From: Toxorhynchites rutilus septentrionalis
Taxonomy: Eukaryota; Arthropoda; Insecta; Diptera; Culicidae
Direction: 5' to 3'
Assembly: GCF_029784135.1 (NCBI RefSeq)
Contig: NC_073746.1
Location: 61,974,097 to 62,038,096 of the forward strand
Length of the DNA stretch: 64,000 nucleotides
The translations under genes and the position numbers were made by a program. The notes below the pieces were generated by a model. The model was given only the letters and a program-made list of their open reading frames with translations, did no database searches and was not told the origin of the DNA. Of the stretch, positions 1 through 10,854 are shown piece after piece; position 1 is the first letter of the stretch, and each line of letters opens with the position of its first letter.

Positions 1-260
1 AATAAGGACCAAAAATCTCTTTTTTTTTGGACTATCCGGCTCGCTCTCCAGACTTGAATCCTGTTGAAAATCTTAGGGGGATGCTTGTACGCAGAATGTG
101 CACTGAGGGAAAACGGTACACCACGATTGAAGAGCTCAAATTCGCAATTTCGGCAACATGGAAAAATATCGAGAAATCTGTTCAGTAGAATTTGGTAAAT
201 AGTATTCCAACACAAATTTTCCAGGTTATTAGCCAAAACGGCAAGGTTGCCAATTATTGA
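1..260 (+). pseudogene. Tc1 transposase, C-terminal remnant
   Basis: This is the end of a Tc1 transposase of the DD34E class. The block ARSPDLNPVENLRG, which contains the final catalytic glutamate (PVEN), is readable from about position 40, followed by a TTIEELK..ATWKNIEK helix region and a closing QVISQNGKVANY ahead of TGA at 258-260. The poly-T run near 20-28 appears to shift the frame, and a TAG at 186-188 interrupts the tail. The first catalytic aspartates lie outside the window. With both lesions it cannot encode an active enzyme. Confidence 0.88.
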
Positions 261-518
261 CATGTAAATCAGCCGATCATTTTGAATTTTTCAATGATAA
301 TACTTATGAATTTTGAAGTGGTCTTATAGCAACTGAACAGCTGAAATTATCATATTTGAGCACAAAAAATAAACAAAAAAGTATTTTGAACGAAATTGAC
401 GTTAAATATACTTTATTCTAAGCATTCAACAATGTATGAATGCATCTTGTTGAAATTCTAACTGATTATGTTGCAACGAAATAGAATCAGGGTGGTCTTA
501 TAGAAGTTGGACAGAGTG
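1..518 (+). mobile_element. Tc1-type DNA transposon, 3' part, cut by the window edge
   Basis: The stretch carries the end of a Tc1 transposase and then a noncoding tail with two copies of a TGGTCTTATAG motif (about 331 and 493). It ends in GGACAGAGTG followed by TA at 519-520. The same arrangement closes the complete copy at 48215-49718, so this is the right end of the same family. Two direct motif copies at each end match the IR/DR architecture known from some Tc1 elements. The left end lies outside the window. Confidence 0.9.
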
Positions 519-520
519 TA

Positions 521-2952
521 GATAAAGACAGCTCAAATCGGACGATTTTATCTCGAGTTTGGCGCTTACCAACACATTTGGCGATTCATGTTAATGTATT
601 TAGACATCAAACATCAAATGGACTAATAACGCTCATCACGATGTAATTGTGGAACATATGGGAATTCAAGTTTTCGAACTTTTCCATTTTACTTCAGTGT
701 ATTCCGAAAATTTTCAATTGTAATGTTTGGTTCGAATATGGTTGGTTGAAATATGTGTGATGTTTTTATGGAACCGCCTTTCCTCTACCAGAGAAGGGAG
801 GGTAATAAGGAAATGGTCAGACGAAACTCGAGCTCTGGACCCGAGTGACCCAATAATGATCGTGGAAACTGCGAATAGAGGTAGATGGGAAAGAAAACAA
901 ATCATCCGATTGTACCTTAATGTTGGTTTCAACGAGCTTTGGTGAATATTGGAGAGAAGACCTTAGTGGCACTTCAGAAGTCTTCAGGATTCACGGCAAA
1001 AGGGTCGTTACCATTAGCTTTTCCGTTTTCATTCGTGATTGGCAATAACTCGAGGCGGAACATTGTAAAAGTAGTGCCGAGCATAAACTGGTATCAATAC
1101 AATATACTATATAAATCAATACAATATTAAAACAACATTTAAATGAATAGAATCCGGGTGATTTTTGGGACAATTTTCTTTCGGGTAGAAGGAGTTCGGG
1201 TGAATATTATAGAATCGAAATCCGAAAATTGCTGTTCATGAACCGACGATTGACGATCAAGGAAAAGCTCAGACCATCGATATACCATATTCAGAACTAA
1301 TCATAGTTTTTCACATGAGGATTTGGGCCTATCGGAGATAACGGAAACAAATAGTAGTAATTGATATGAAAATATATTAATTAAATTGCTTTAATCCTCA
1401 TTATATGTTCCATCTTACTTATACCACCTTGACTCTCCGTTTACTGATGATTCAATTCGAAAAGCGTCCTCTGATCCGCTTCTTATCGAGATCAGTTCCC
1501 ACTTTTTCGTGAAAGCGTCCATCCAACAGGTCAAATTATTATTTCCACCTTATGACATTACCGATATGCCATTATTTGTTCTCAGCTGACACCCCAAAGT
1601 ACAACACAAACAAAGGTCAGTGTCATATATATTCGGCTCAAACTTTTAACATTACCCGCAACAATATGACATAAATTGCATCCTTCGTTGTCCGTACCCC
1701 GGCGCATCCAGGGTGAATTCCGATTCGCGAGCGAATCCGAAACTCAGAAGAAAACTTGTGGCTTAATCCGTACGCATGACCCATAATTTCGGATCTTTAT
1801 ACTGGACAACACGGGCAAAAATGGAGACATAATCCATACTTTCGCGATTCGCCGTTTTGTTTTTTTTTCTCCGATACCCAATAACAGGCAATAACATAAA
1901 ACAGTTTATTGGAAATCGTTTCAGGTTTCTGCAATTGTAATCGGTGTTTTGGGGAGCAGGCGGAGATACAACCCTGCACCGAACGTGATCCAATTTAAAT
2001 TTACGATTCTGGTACGGATGACCCTTTGCGGAGCAGTTATCTTGTGGTCGTTTTCTCGATTGAAATCCCTTCGGGTTGATTACGTTACGCTTGCGTTATT
2101 ATAGCATTACGGTTATCGAAGGGACGACCCATCGGCCTCCACCTTTGGCAACGTTGGGAAAACACGCAATCACGCCGCGTCGGGACACGCCGCGAGGACG
2201 ATGAAATTGATATAATTGTGCTAATATTTATGCCGCCATCGGTGTAATTCATTGAATTAAGGGTGCCTCGGTGGAAAACTGGACCACAACCGATGATGAT
2301 GGAATCTCGTATACAATCTGGAACGAAAATCAGCATAAAGCATGGAACTTAATGCAACCATAAAAATTAATTGAAATCATAACTTGCAGCCGAACAGCGA
2401 TGTGTCAGGTGTCGCAGCTTTTTGTTTCTCCTTGAAGACACGTAACTCGATCCCATTGTTTATCGTGCGCTTTCGATGTGAGAGCAATGTGTGTGTGTGT
2501 TTCATAATCCGCTTACGTCGAACCCTGGAACATTATGAGAGAGAGAGAGAAAGCTTCGGCATTAAACCTGATGATGATAGGAAGCTTCAACTTTGTTGTG
2601 ATAGCTCAGTGCACCGCACCATGTGCTCCGTAGCTTCTAGTGTCAACAACGGGAATTCGGGTATTTCCAGTGTTTTAGGCAGATTCAGTTATCATGGGTA
2701 TTCTTCGGAAGGACTTAAAAACTGAATCTGCCGAAAGCAACCGAGTGGAAGTTGTTCAGTATGCGTGGAATGCAGCTTAGTTGTGGCTGAGCTCCCATCG
2801 CTGCCGTTTCCCACCGTTCGATGTCAACAGTTGACAGCAGCGCTATGAAATACTCAGTTGACAGTTGAGTTAATGAACGAATGAGGAATTCATCACCAGC
2901 GCGTGTCAAATTAATCAAACTCGCCTTTCTGTGTCATGTTTTGTTGAAATGA
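521..2952. other. No gene recognised; mostly unique sequence
   Basis: About 528-700 resembles stretches near 51300 and 58220 (shared AAATCGGACGATT and CATCAAATGGACTAA words), so its first 180 bases are repeat-derived. A short TTCGGGT doublet near 1176-1195 recalls the minisatellite at 20623. ORFs of 60-113 codons here show no recognisable domain, no splice pattern and no codon signal that I can support. A GT run (2488-2501) and a GA run (about 2537-2551) are simple repeats. Confidence 0.6.
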
Positions 2953-3200
2953 GTAGGGGAGCCGCGGGTAAGACGGATAGTTGCATTATGAATTTCAAAT
3001 TTCTGTTGATGGGATCCCCTTCTACATGCTATTCTAGAATATTTAAACCATCCTATGACAATGAATACTAATCAAAAGTGAAATAGGGAAACGAAAACCG
3101 AAAATCTAACATGATTCCGCGTGTGGATGTAATTTTTGCGGCTTCGATATTAAGCATTTTGAGTGATTTAATTGCAAAATTGAATTCACTGATGGTTATA

Positions 3201-3701
3201 CTGCGCGGACTCGATTATCTACAGTCTACGATTTCTTTTCACTGTATATGTATTTAATGTATATGTATATGTAATTAATAGTGTATTTAAATAACATTTT
3301 AGAAGTGAAAAATTCAAAAGCTAGTAATTTTTCATAGCGTAATTATTAATTTTACAAAACAATTCAAAACAAACTTGATAGTTTCTATCAATCAAATTAA
3401 AGCTCTCAAACCATTCTACAATTTGTTCTTTGACTTCTATCTTTCTTAATTTCGCTGCAATATCGATACAAACAATTTCTGGTGAGAATTCAAGCAAAAT
3501 CTTGAAGAATCGCATTTTTTACACCACTGTACTTATAATAGCCACATAAATTTCACCTTAACGTTGAATGGTTACATTTTCTCTTAAAATAAGTCATATT
3601 TGAACTATACAATTTTTTTTTAAACTGTATATAAGCGAGTCCAAAATTGTATATAATCGAATCACATATAATCGAGTCTGTATATAATCAAGTCCGACCT
3701 G
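3201..3701. mobile_element. Pogo/Tigger-like MITE nested in the larger element
   Basis: The left end CTGCGCGGACTCGATTATCT and the reverse complement of the right end (CAGGTCGGACTTGATTATAT) match at about 17 of 22 positions. Both are flanked by TA (3199-3200 and 3702-3703). Near the right end the word TATATAATCGAGTC is repeated several times (3630-3695). It is about 500 bases long with no transposase that I can recognise. The pogo/Tigger placement rests only on the end sequence style and the TA target. Confidence 0.6.
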
Positions 3702-4329
3702 TATTTCGGTTTGTGAGTTGACAGAGAAGCGTTGTTAGGTATGTACGGAAAAGTAAATTCATTCGTAAGTGGTAAATTTAAATTATTGAAACTGGTGGTG
3801 TTGAAATAGACAGTCACATCCATAATCACATCCAATGCATGATGGAAAATGAAGGGAATAATATTGAACTCTTTTTTATACTGCTTTTTGTTCCATTTCA
3901 GTTACTGGACGCACAAACACTGAGGGAGAGCGAAATTATTCCTCTAGTGAGCGATAAACTTCTACGCTTCGTATATTATTGACCTGTCCATATTCCCCCA
4001 CTAGATGTCCATTAGAACCGCTTTGATTAAAATGTTATACTTTTCGGCTTGTTTTAATTTCAGTAAAAAAACATGAAATAATACATTTTCTTACTAAGCG
4101 CAAGTTCATGATTCTAATCACAGAACTGTTCATTGATTGATCTTCTAATCGACCCCGTTGTATTTACCTTTTACTAAAAAAATCCTAGTAATTCTACCGA
4201 CACTCATCATTATATCAGATTATTTTCAGACACAATTCTCGTTCAAGATTTTTCAACCACTTCCAAATAACATATTTCTCCTTTACATGGAATAAATGTT
4301 TGATACACAAAACATGATATAATGAAGAC

Positions 4330-5125
4330 AGACCCCTCCCCTCTTCTCCCCTTAGAGAGGGGGAGGAGTGTCTATTCATCATAGAAACGTTTCGTGCCCC
4401 CTAAAATCTTCACATGCCAAATTTGGCTCCATTTGTTTGCTTAGTTCTCGAGTTATGCAGAAATTTGTGTTACATTTGTATGAGAGACCCCTTTAGAACT
4501 TTAGAGTGTCGAACCACCTTAGAAATGTTTCTTCCCCATAAAACCTCCACATGCCAAATTTAGTTCCGTTTGCTTGATTAGTTCTTGAATTATGCGGAAA
4601 TGTATGCTTCATTTGTATGGCGGCCCCCCTTCCCTCTCAGAGAGACGGGAGGAGTGACCTTCGCATGCCAAATTTGGTATTTTCTTGATTAGTTTTCGAG
4701 TTATGCAGAAATTTGTCTTTCATTTGTATGACAGCTCCCTTTTAGAGAGTGGGTGGAGTGCCTAATCACCGTGAAAACATTTATTGCGCCCTAAAACCTC
4801 CATATACCTAATTTGGTTTCGTTTGCTTGATTAATTCTCGAGTAATGCAGAAATTTGTGTTTCATTTGTATGGCAGACCCCCCCCCCTAAGAGAGGGGGA
4901 GCAATATCTAACCACCATAGAATCGTTTATTGTAACCTAAAACCTCCAGGTGCCTAATTTGGTTGCATTTGCTTGATTAATTCTCCTCCTTAGAGAGAGG
5001 GGAGGGGTCTCAAACTATCATGAAAACCTTCCCCGGCCCTAAAAACCTCTACATACCAATTTTCATGTCGATCGGTTCAGAAGTTTCCGAGTCCATAAGA
5101 ATCAGACAGACAGACAGACAGAAAT
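4330..5125. repeat. Imperfect tandem array, units about 110-142 bases, ending in a GACA run
   Basis: Each unit holds an AGAGAGGGGGAGGAGTG-like purine block, a CCTAAAACCTCCACATGCC-like block, TTTGCTTGATTA, and CAGAAATTTGTGTTTCATTT. The CATTTGTAT word recurs at about 4473, 4610, 4721 and 4863. The array ends in a CAGA/GACA run at 5104-5121. The same unit occurs in reverse orientation at 57576-57975, so this is a dispersed mosquito repeat and not a local minisatellite. Confidence 0.8.
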
Positions 5126-5441
5126 CCATTTATATAAATATAGATTTGGCCAATTATTTCGAAAACCAGTATATTGAACTGTAAGAAACTGCTTTTAAGT
5201 TTTGGAAAACATGAGTTTCCAAAGATGATGATGATGATGTTGAATTAAAGAGGCTTTAAACTTTTCAGTTCATTCGCCTCTATTCCAAAGATACAATTGA
5301 AGTTTTCCTTAACAAGTCCGTCTTACCCCCCCATCTCCCCTACATGTTAATGCCATAACATTCGTTGTATTTAAACGTGTTTTAGACCAACATTACGAAT
5401 GAAATGCTTAAAAAATGTGATAACAATGCAAGATAAGAAGT

Positions 5442-5446
5442 GCCTT

Positions 5447-5498
<52 letters not shown>

Positions 5499-5515
5499 GA
5501 GTCCACCCGGGGGCG
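5442..5515 (+). tRNA. tRNA-Asn (GUU)
   Basis: It decodes asparagine codons. The acceptor stem pairs GCCTTCG with CGGGGGC, including two G-U pairs. The D arm is GCGC..GCGC, the anticodon stem is TTCGG/CCGAA with loop CTGTTAA giving anticodon GTT, the variable loop is AGGTT, and the T arm is GGTGG-TTCGAGT-CCACC. The length is 74 bases with discriminator G and no intron. Internal A and B boxes are intact. A TTTTTT run a few bases downstream (5524-5529) suits a Pol III terminator. It lies between two repeat elements. Confidence 0.97.
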
Positions 5516-5521
5516 CGATAT

Positions 5522-5530
5522 TCTTTTTTA
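5522..5530 (+). terminator. Pol III terminator of tRNA-Asn
   Basis: A run of T residues begins seven bases after the mature 3' end of tRNA-Asn, the usual position for RNA polymerase III termination. The role is inferred from position. Confidence 0.7.
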
Positions 5531-5559
5531 CAACAACCTTTATGTAGATTTAAAAAAAA

Positions 5560-6560
5560 AACAGAAAGTGGGTAATATCTATGGTATAACCGCAATGGTG
5601 ACGTAGGACTTTCGTTGATTCAGTGATCCTTTGTTTGAAGTTGAATCTGAATCCATTCTGAATGAATGAATAAATGAATATTTGGGGGACTTCGAAAATG
5701 AGAGCGTTACGTTGGAGGTACAAGGTTTTATGCATCCAATATTGGATACGAAAATATCCTACTGCTGGGGAAGAAATAATCTTCAGGAGCTATCCTGTTA
5801 ATGGCAATTGATTAAAAAATCACAAAACCAAATGTATTTGGTCACAGTGTTACATGGATAGAAAACATTCAAATAAACTCTTTCACATGAATGTATTTTT
5901 AAATTCCCAGAGGAACTGGCAGATTATTTTCAGTAACGATTAGATATTTCCACATTTTCCTCGATACTGGAAGCCCACCAGTGGTTTATGCTAACTCGAT
6001 AACCATCTGTTAATAGCACTTGATTGAAAAATATTTGGTCACAGTGTCACATGGATAGAGAACATCAAAATAAACTCTTTTACATGAATGTAATTTTAAA
6101 TTCCCAGAGGAACTGGCATATTATTTTCCGGATCTTTCTCGATGCTGAATGGCATCCAAACGGAAAGAAATTCCGTGCGTGTATGTGTGTGTGTAGCGGC
6201 TACTTCGATGGTCACCTTCTCTTCTCCTGAAGGATCGGCTTCTCTGTGCTCCCTCACAGTTTCAAACAAACGGCTCGCGTTTCAGGGCATATCTCGATCC
6301 TTCGCCGTCCAGCATCCTCAGCAACGATGTTGTTCTCGTCGATGTCCTCACGAAAAATGAATGAGTAACAAGTATAGAACGCGTAGACATTTTATCTTTC
6401 GAATGAAGTGTTTATCATACCATTTCGTTCAGTTGTTTAGGAGCTATTAACGCTCAAAATCTCGGTCTCCGGCGTAACGCTTTCGTTTTCGAAACTTTGA
6501 TTTTACACCCCGGTATAGAAATGAAAGACGTAGTCCTACGTCAAAACAAAGAAATAATTG
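5560..6560 (+). repeat. Palindrome-marked repeat family, short copy
   Basis: The copy begins near an AGAAAGTGGGTAATATCTAT word, has a half-site TGACGTAGGACT at 5599-5610, and ends at the perfect palindrome-like GACGTAGTCCTACGTC (6527-6542). The interior contains two GTCACAGTGTYACATGGATAG modules (about 5843 and 6038), CTGGAAGCCCACCAGTGG, and TCCTTCGCCGTCCAGCATCC near 6298. Almost the same modules occur in reverse at 53766-56790. Near the ends, CGAAAA..GAGCGTTACG and CGTAACGCTTTCGTTTTCG form an imperfect inverted pair. I see no coding capacity. The outer boundaries are approximate. Confidence 0.75.
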
Positions 6561-7210
6561 GATTGTTTGCTGTACTCATTTCTATGTGTGGATTTTGTTT
6601 TATATTTTATGTTTCTTATTATTGAAAACAAAACTAAAGAAAATTATTTATATGTTCAAAGAATAAAGTAGGAAACAAGAACTGATATTTATTGATCTTA
6701 TCATTCTGTAAAAGGTGGCCTTTTTACCAATTTCCAAATGCATTGTGATTCAGGATGACTTCCAAAGTGCGAAATAACATCTGATAGCACCCGATTCAAT
6801 GGGTTCATCCTTATTATCGAGGCAATACATTATTGCCACTCCGACATCTAGACGGAGCTGAAGAAATAAGAGAACCGTGTCCTGTAGACTTTCCTGATCA
6901 CGGGGAACAAGGTGCACGCGGTCAACACTTTCATGGTTCCCGTGGTTGCTGACTTTTAGTTTTGGAGTGATCAAGTAGAGGAAAGCAAAGCGATAAGCTT
7001 GAGGAGGAGGATGAGAAATAAGCTTGAGGAAGATGAATTTCTAAATTATATTTTCTTCATCGATCAATTTTAATCAAATGAATATTGACAATTATTATTA
7101 ATAACTACCAAACTGAAATGAGAACAATGAAGTTTGACTTCTCGCACACCGAGTGGACAAATGTGGGCTCCCATTCCAATCATAAAATCTACCAAACTGA
7201 AATGAGAATA
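6561..7210. other. No gene recognised
   Basis: AT-rich sequence. A TACCAAACTGAAATGAGAA word occurs twice (about 7107 and 7190), an 85-base direct repeat just upstream of the non-LTR insertion. ORFs on both strands have no recognisable domain. Confidence 0.5.
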
Positions 7211-7220
7211 TTATTAATAA

Positions 7221-7988
7221 AACGCGCATCTCTATCGCATTGGGCTCGCAGCAAACATTCTTTGTGATTGTGGCGATGGCTACCACAACATCGAGCATAT
7301 TGTCTGGTCGTGTATCCGGTTCCATGCTGCTCGCTCTCAGCTCTCTAGAGCACTGAGAGCAAAAGGCAGACAATCGGATATCCCCGTCCGGGATATCTTA
7401 GGTAGCCGTGATCCTGATCTTCTGCTTCATCTATACCTGTTCCTCAGAAACGCCGATGTCAACGTTTAATGATGTTTCCTTCGTTGTGTCCCTGTTTCGT
7501 ATCCCTCCTATCCGATCTATAAACTTTTACTTAGTCGCGGCAATACATACACACACTCTTTACAGATACACGGGCCAAAGGTTGTGCAGTCCACTGATGA
7601 TTCAACAAAAGCCAAAGGTTGTACCGCTCATGACAACTCTACACGAGCTGATGATTGCGCCGGCTAGTGACCATTCTATTCTGGATTCCTCGAGAAGACG
7701 CACCACGCTAGATATGGGGTACAGACTAGGGGGCGTTGCTGATTAATGGTCAGCTGCATCCCGATAGGAAGTATCCCGTGTCGGGCACAGGTACAGATCA
7801 TTGAAGACAGCAACATCACAATTACGAAAACACTTGTAATACTAACCTCGAGCCAACCGCGAGTAATCGGTTACATATTACTAACATAGTTATAAGGCAA
7901 ACATTGTCGAAATATTGAACTCCCGGCCCCGTCAGGTTGACGCCATATGAGCATTAATAAAAATATATATTTTGGATAAAAAAAAAAA
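7221..7988 (+). mobile_element. 5'-truncated non-LTR retrotransposon (LINE) with target duplications
   Basis: The insertion is bounded by TTATTAATAA at 7211-7220 and again at 7989-7998, a direct target site duplication of about 10 bases. It ends in a poly-A run (7979-7988). The 5' end is truncated inside the reverse transcriptase ORF, leaving the last 80 or so codons and about 500 bases of 3' UTR. This is the classical product of target-primed reverse transcription. The clade cannot be fixed from so little protein. Confidence 0.88.
7224..7469 (+). pseudogene. LINE ORF2 C-terminus with zinc-knuckle motif
   Basis: The frame ending in TAA at 7467-7469 reads CDCGDGYHNIEHIVWSC, a Cys-X-Cys...His...Cys motif typical of the C-terminal tail after the reverse transcriptase of I/Jockey/Loa-type non-LTR elements. 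It continues with LRAKGRQSDIPVRDILGSRD and a leucine-rich end. The frame is open from the truncation point to the stop with no lesion. The reverse transcriptase itself is missing, so the copy was dead on arrival. Confidence 0.85.
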
Positions 7989-8029
7989 TTATTAATAATA
8001 TTCCGCAATTTTTTCGAGTAATTTCATAA

Positions 8030-8390
8030 TTCCATCCTTGTAGAACTTGGCCGAAATCTTAATCGAGTGATTTTCGACAGGCCTTATGTCAATTTTTTTT
8101 CCGGAAAAGTTCTGTAAAGATCGAAACAAAATAGTAGTCAGACTTCGCAAGTTCTGGGCCAAACGGTCAATGTATCAAAACTTTCCAACCAAGCTATCCA
8201 AATTTTTGGCGCTTCATATAGATGTATGAGGTCCCGCGTTGTCATACTGGAGGACAACACTGGTTCTGCTGATCATTTTTGGTAGTCTTCTCTTAATCGC
8301 TTCGTGTAATCTATTTGGTTCTGAACAGTAGAGTTCTAAATTAATCGTTATACCAGTTGTAAAAAGTTCATACCCTGCGGTAACGGTTGC
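8030..8390 (-). pseudogene. Mariner (DD34D) transposase relic
   Basis: Read on the minus strand, the sequence gives QYDNAGPHTS (second catalytic aspartate block, normally HQDNARPHTS) near 8230-8250. It then gives a LGWKVLIH-like stretch, a decayed PFGPELAKSDYYF block (normally PYSPDLAPSDYHLF) and SLQN. Upstream is a degraded LINRKG-type region. Several stops and frame changes interrupt it. No inverted ends were found. It is an old, decayed mariner fragment. Confidence 0.75.
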
Positions 8391-9440
8391 AAAATTCCAT
8401 CCACTGGAAGATCAGGCATCAAAAATCTATCAGACCATTTGACAACAAAAAATCCAAAACGAAATCTAACGAACCTCCCCCGCGCCCTGCATTCAATTGC
8501 AACAAACGCGGCATAACTTCACAGTGTGTCTGCATGTTTCTACTGCGTATTTGGCATTTATGCACCAAAAAAAACATCACATATTTCTTCAGGGAACTTC
8601 GATATAACGTCCCCTCGATATAACGTACACATTTTCAATGTGTAAAAAATCTTTTCGAAATAGGTACTGAGAGTTTCATGTCAATCTCACAGGTTCAACA
8701 AAGATAACTTAGTGGACTGGGTACAGGTTCCCAAATTTCAATTAGAGCATTAGAAATTCCGTTAAAACAATATTTATGTGTATTGTGTATTGTGTGAATA
8801 AGCTGGTTAATAATCAGCTTCAGTGATTATAGTTTCATATCTGAAAACATAGCCCATAATCAGGGCATTCATATTAACTTTACTTTTTTACATTACATGC
8901 TCTGCAATATGGTTTGAACATGTGTGCTGAAGAATAAACGAGGAAGCTGTCATTTAGTCTATTTATCCTTAAGGTTTGATTCAGTTAGATTCCATTTCAT
9001 AGCAGTGATAGTAGTAGACGTATCTGAAATCTTTTGGCAGTAAATTGTTTGAAAACCCTGTATCTTTCGTTCGTGAAAATTTCAGTTGATCCGTTTTGTT
9101 TGCAGGATGGATTCTAAAAAAAAAATGATTTTGGACACCCACATTAAAAATCAGATATTAAAATCGCGAGATTCAGTGATCTAAATTGACAGTGATTCAG
9201 TGGCTACATTGACATTGATATGATGTGTTGAAACGATTTCGAGAACGTCTAACTGTTGTTCCAATGGATTAGAGGACGCTTTTTAATAAAACATACGATT
9301 GGAAGTTGATGTTGAAGGTATTGAGATAATTATCGAAATCCCGGGACTCTCGGACTACGACATCGCCACAAACACAACTCTAACCGATGTACCATCCGGA
9401 GAATCCATGCGTGAGAAGATTATCGTAATTTCGGTGCATG
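8391..9440. other. No gene; pogo-like end motif at about 8598
   Basis: CTTCGATATAACGT followed by CCTCGATATAACGTACA near 8598-8632, and the related CTTCGATATAACGAACA near 10742, resemble the ends of pogo/Tigger elements. Both are in the same orientation and no partner inverted end was found. The rest is AT-rich with no supported gene. Confidence 0.5.
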
Positions 9441-9675
9441 TAAGCAACCAAACAGAACGCTGAAGCAAAATCTGGTGGCCGAAAGACACGCTCGAAAAGT
9501 GTACAACAAGGTTTGGACGAAGTACGAAGGATGCATGCTGATGGATAACGAAACGTACGTGAAGATGTATTTTGAACAGCTCCCAAACCTAGAGTTCTAT
9601 AAAGCCAGGAAGGAATTAAAGGAATTTAAGTTAATTTTCGCTGATGAATTTGCCTGGAAGTTCTTGATTTGGTAA
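9440..9675 (+). pseudogene. DD37E (ITmD37E-like) transposase fragment
   Basis: An open frame reads LVAERHARKVYNKVWTKYEG and then CMLMDNETYVKMYFEQLP. It matches in order the region around the first catalytic aspartate in the more complete DD37E element at 10855-12016 (there CCVMDDETYIKADFKQIPG). It diverges after about 45 residues into a lysine-rich tail without the second aspartate or the glutamate. Only the middle of the transposase survives. No inverted ends were seen around it. Confidence 0.75.
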
Positions 9676-9730
9676 GGGATTTGCCGTCGTGGATAGAAAC
9701 CAAGTTTCACGTCTCATACAAGAGAATGTA

Positions 9731-10302
9731 CAGTAAAACCTGTTTTTGTGCGGTTTATTTATGCGAATTTATTTTTGTGCGATTTTCTGTTCTTGTGCGG
9801 TTTTTTTTGTGCGATTTTTTTGTGTGGTATATGAAAAGAAGCATATTTGACGAAGTTATCGTCCATTTAGTTTTTTTCGATGGTTTATACGCATTTCAGT
9901 GCGAAAAAAGCATATTTGCGTCTCAATTATCCACTTCTGATATCATTCCCCTCCTCCTATCAAATGCCCTAAGTTTTTCTAAGTTTTTGCATGATTTCTA
10001 ACAGCAACACGTTTCGACATGCAACTAAAAGCACAAACAGCCACGCGCAACCGAAAAGGCAAAGTGTCTCATCGCAAAGCAGGGAAATAAAAGAAAACTG
10101 AACGGTGAATGGCGTGGATTTGAGTTATTTTCTTGGGGAAAACTTTTTTTATGCGGTCCCTATCTACTGCACAAAAAAACTTTTTTTTCAAAATGTGTAC
10201 CGAACACGATTTTTTAAAGCTGCTGGTGAAGTTTTGCACGATTTTTTTCATGCGACTTTTTTTGTGCGGTCGCTATCCCCCGCACAATAAAAGGTTTGCC
10301 TG
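9731..10302. mobile_element. TA-flanked MITE with CAGTAAAACCT-type ends
   Basis: The left end CAGTAAAACCTGTTTTTGTG and the reverse complement of the right end (CAGGCAAACCTTTTATTGTG) are inverted repeats, both followed by GCGG. TA flanks both sides (9729-9730 and 10303-10304). The subterminal word TTTTTGTGCGGTT is repeated in direct array at both ends (9751-9830 and 10140-10280). The end sequence style suggests a pogo-like parent. There is no transposase. Confidence 0.75.
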
Positions 10303-10854
10303 TACTCGAAAATGTATATCGCAATGTAAAAATGTTTCCTTCCGTTTATTGAGGCTTGCAAAGATTCGATGATGTTTTGGCCAGATTTGGCAAGCGGTCG
10401 CTACAGTCGAGAAGTGCTTCAGTTGTCCTGTGACAATGGGATCGATTACATTGAGAAAGACCTCAATTATTGAGCAACAAAGAGTATAAATTTTGATTTT
10501 CTGAAAGTACAATAAATAATCTGTATTTTGATATAAACACATTGTTTGTACGTTTAACCAATCCCAAGATACAACAGGTTTTGTGATTCTAAATAAATGA
10601 AGCTTTAATCAACAGTTAGAAGGGAAACATCATGAGAAAGGTTGGCTTCATCTTCCAGTTGAACATTTTTCACTACCCAAACTTACCCAAATAACCACAT
10701 AATAAAGTAATAAAGATTATGTTCTTGGGTTCTTTATTATGCTTCGATATAACGAACAATTCGATACAACGCACAATTTCTAAAGTGAAATGAAACGATT
10801 GGTGAATTATTGAACTATGTTTGCGAAAAATGTAACCTAAATTTTCTACTCCTA
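10303..10854. other. No gene recognised
   Basis: AT-rich sequence with the pogo-like word at about 10742-10775 (ATAACGAACAATTCGATACA). Nothing else is supported. Confidence 0.5.

Larger units (their letters stand above)
2953..5343. mobile_element. Non-autonomous DNA element with about 26-base terminal inverted repeats
   Basis: The left end reads GTAGGGGAGCCGCGGGTAAG and on to ACGGA (2953-2977). The reverse complement of 5317-5343 reads GTAGGGGAGATGGGGGGGTA and on to AGACGGA. These are clearly the two inverted ends of one 2.4 kb unit. No transposase is readable between them. The interior holds a nested TA-flanked MITE (3201-3701) and an imperfect tandem array (about 4330-5125). The superfamily is not certain, and the target duplication cannot be read unambiguously. 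Confidence 0.7.

Noticed and set aside
2384..2725. A 113-codon ORF that might be a small gene
   Set aside because: It contains a GT-rich and a GA-rich simple stretch, no recognisable domain and no supporting splice or promoter signals.
4471..4900. Repeated CATTTGTATG words as candidate transcription factor sites
   Set aside because: They recur because the whole unit of about 110-142 bases is repeated, and the same unit is dispersed elsewhere in the opposite orientation.
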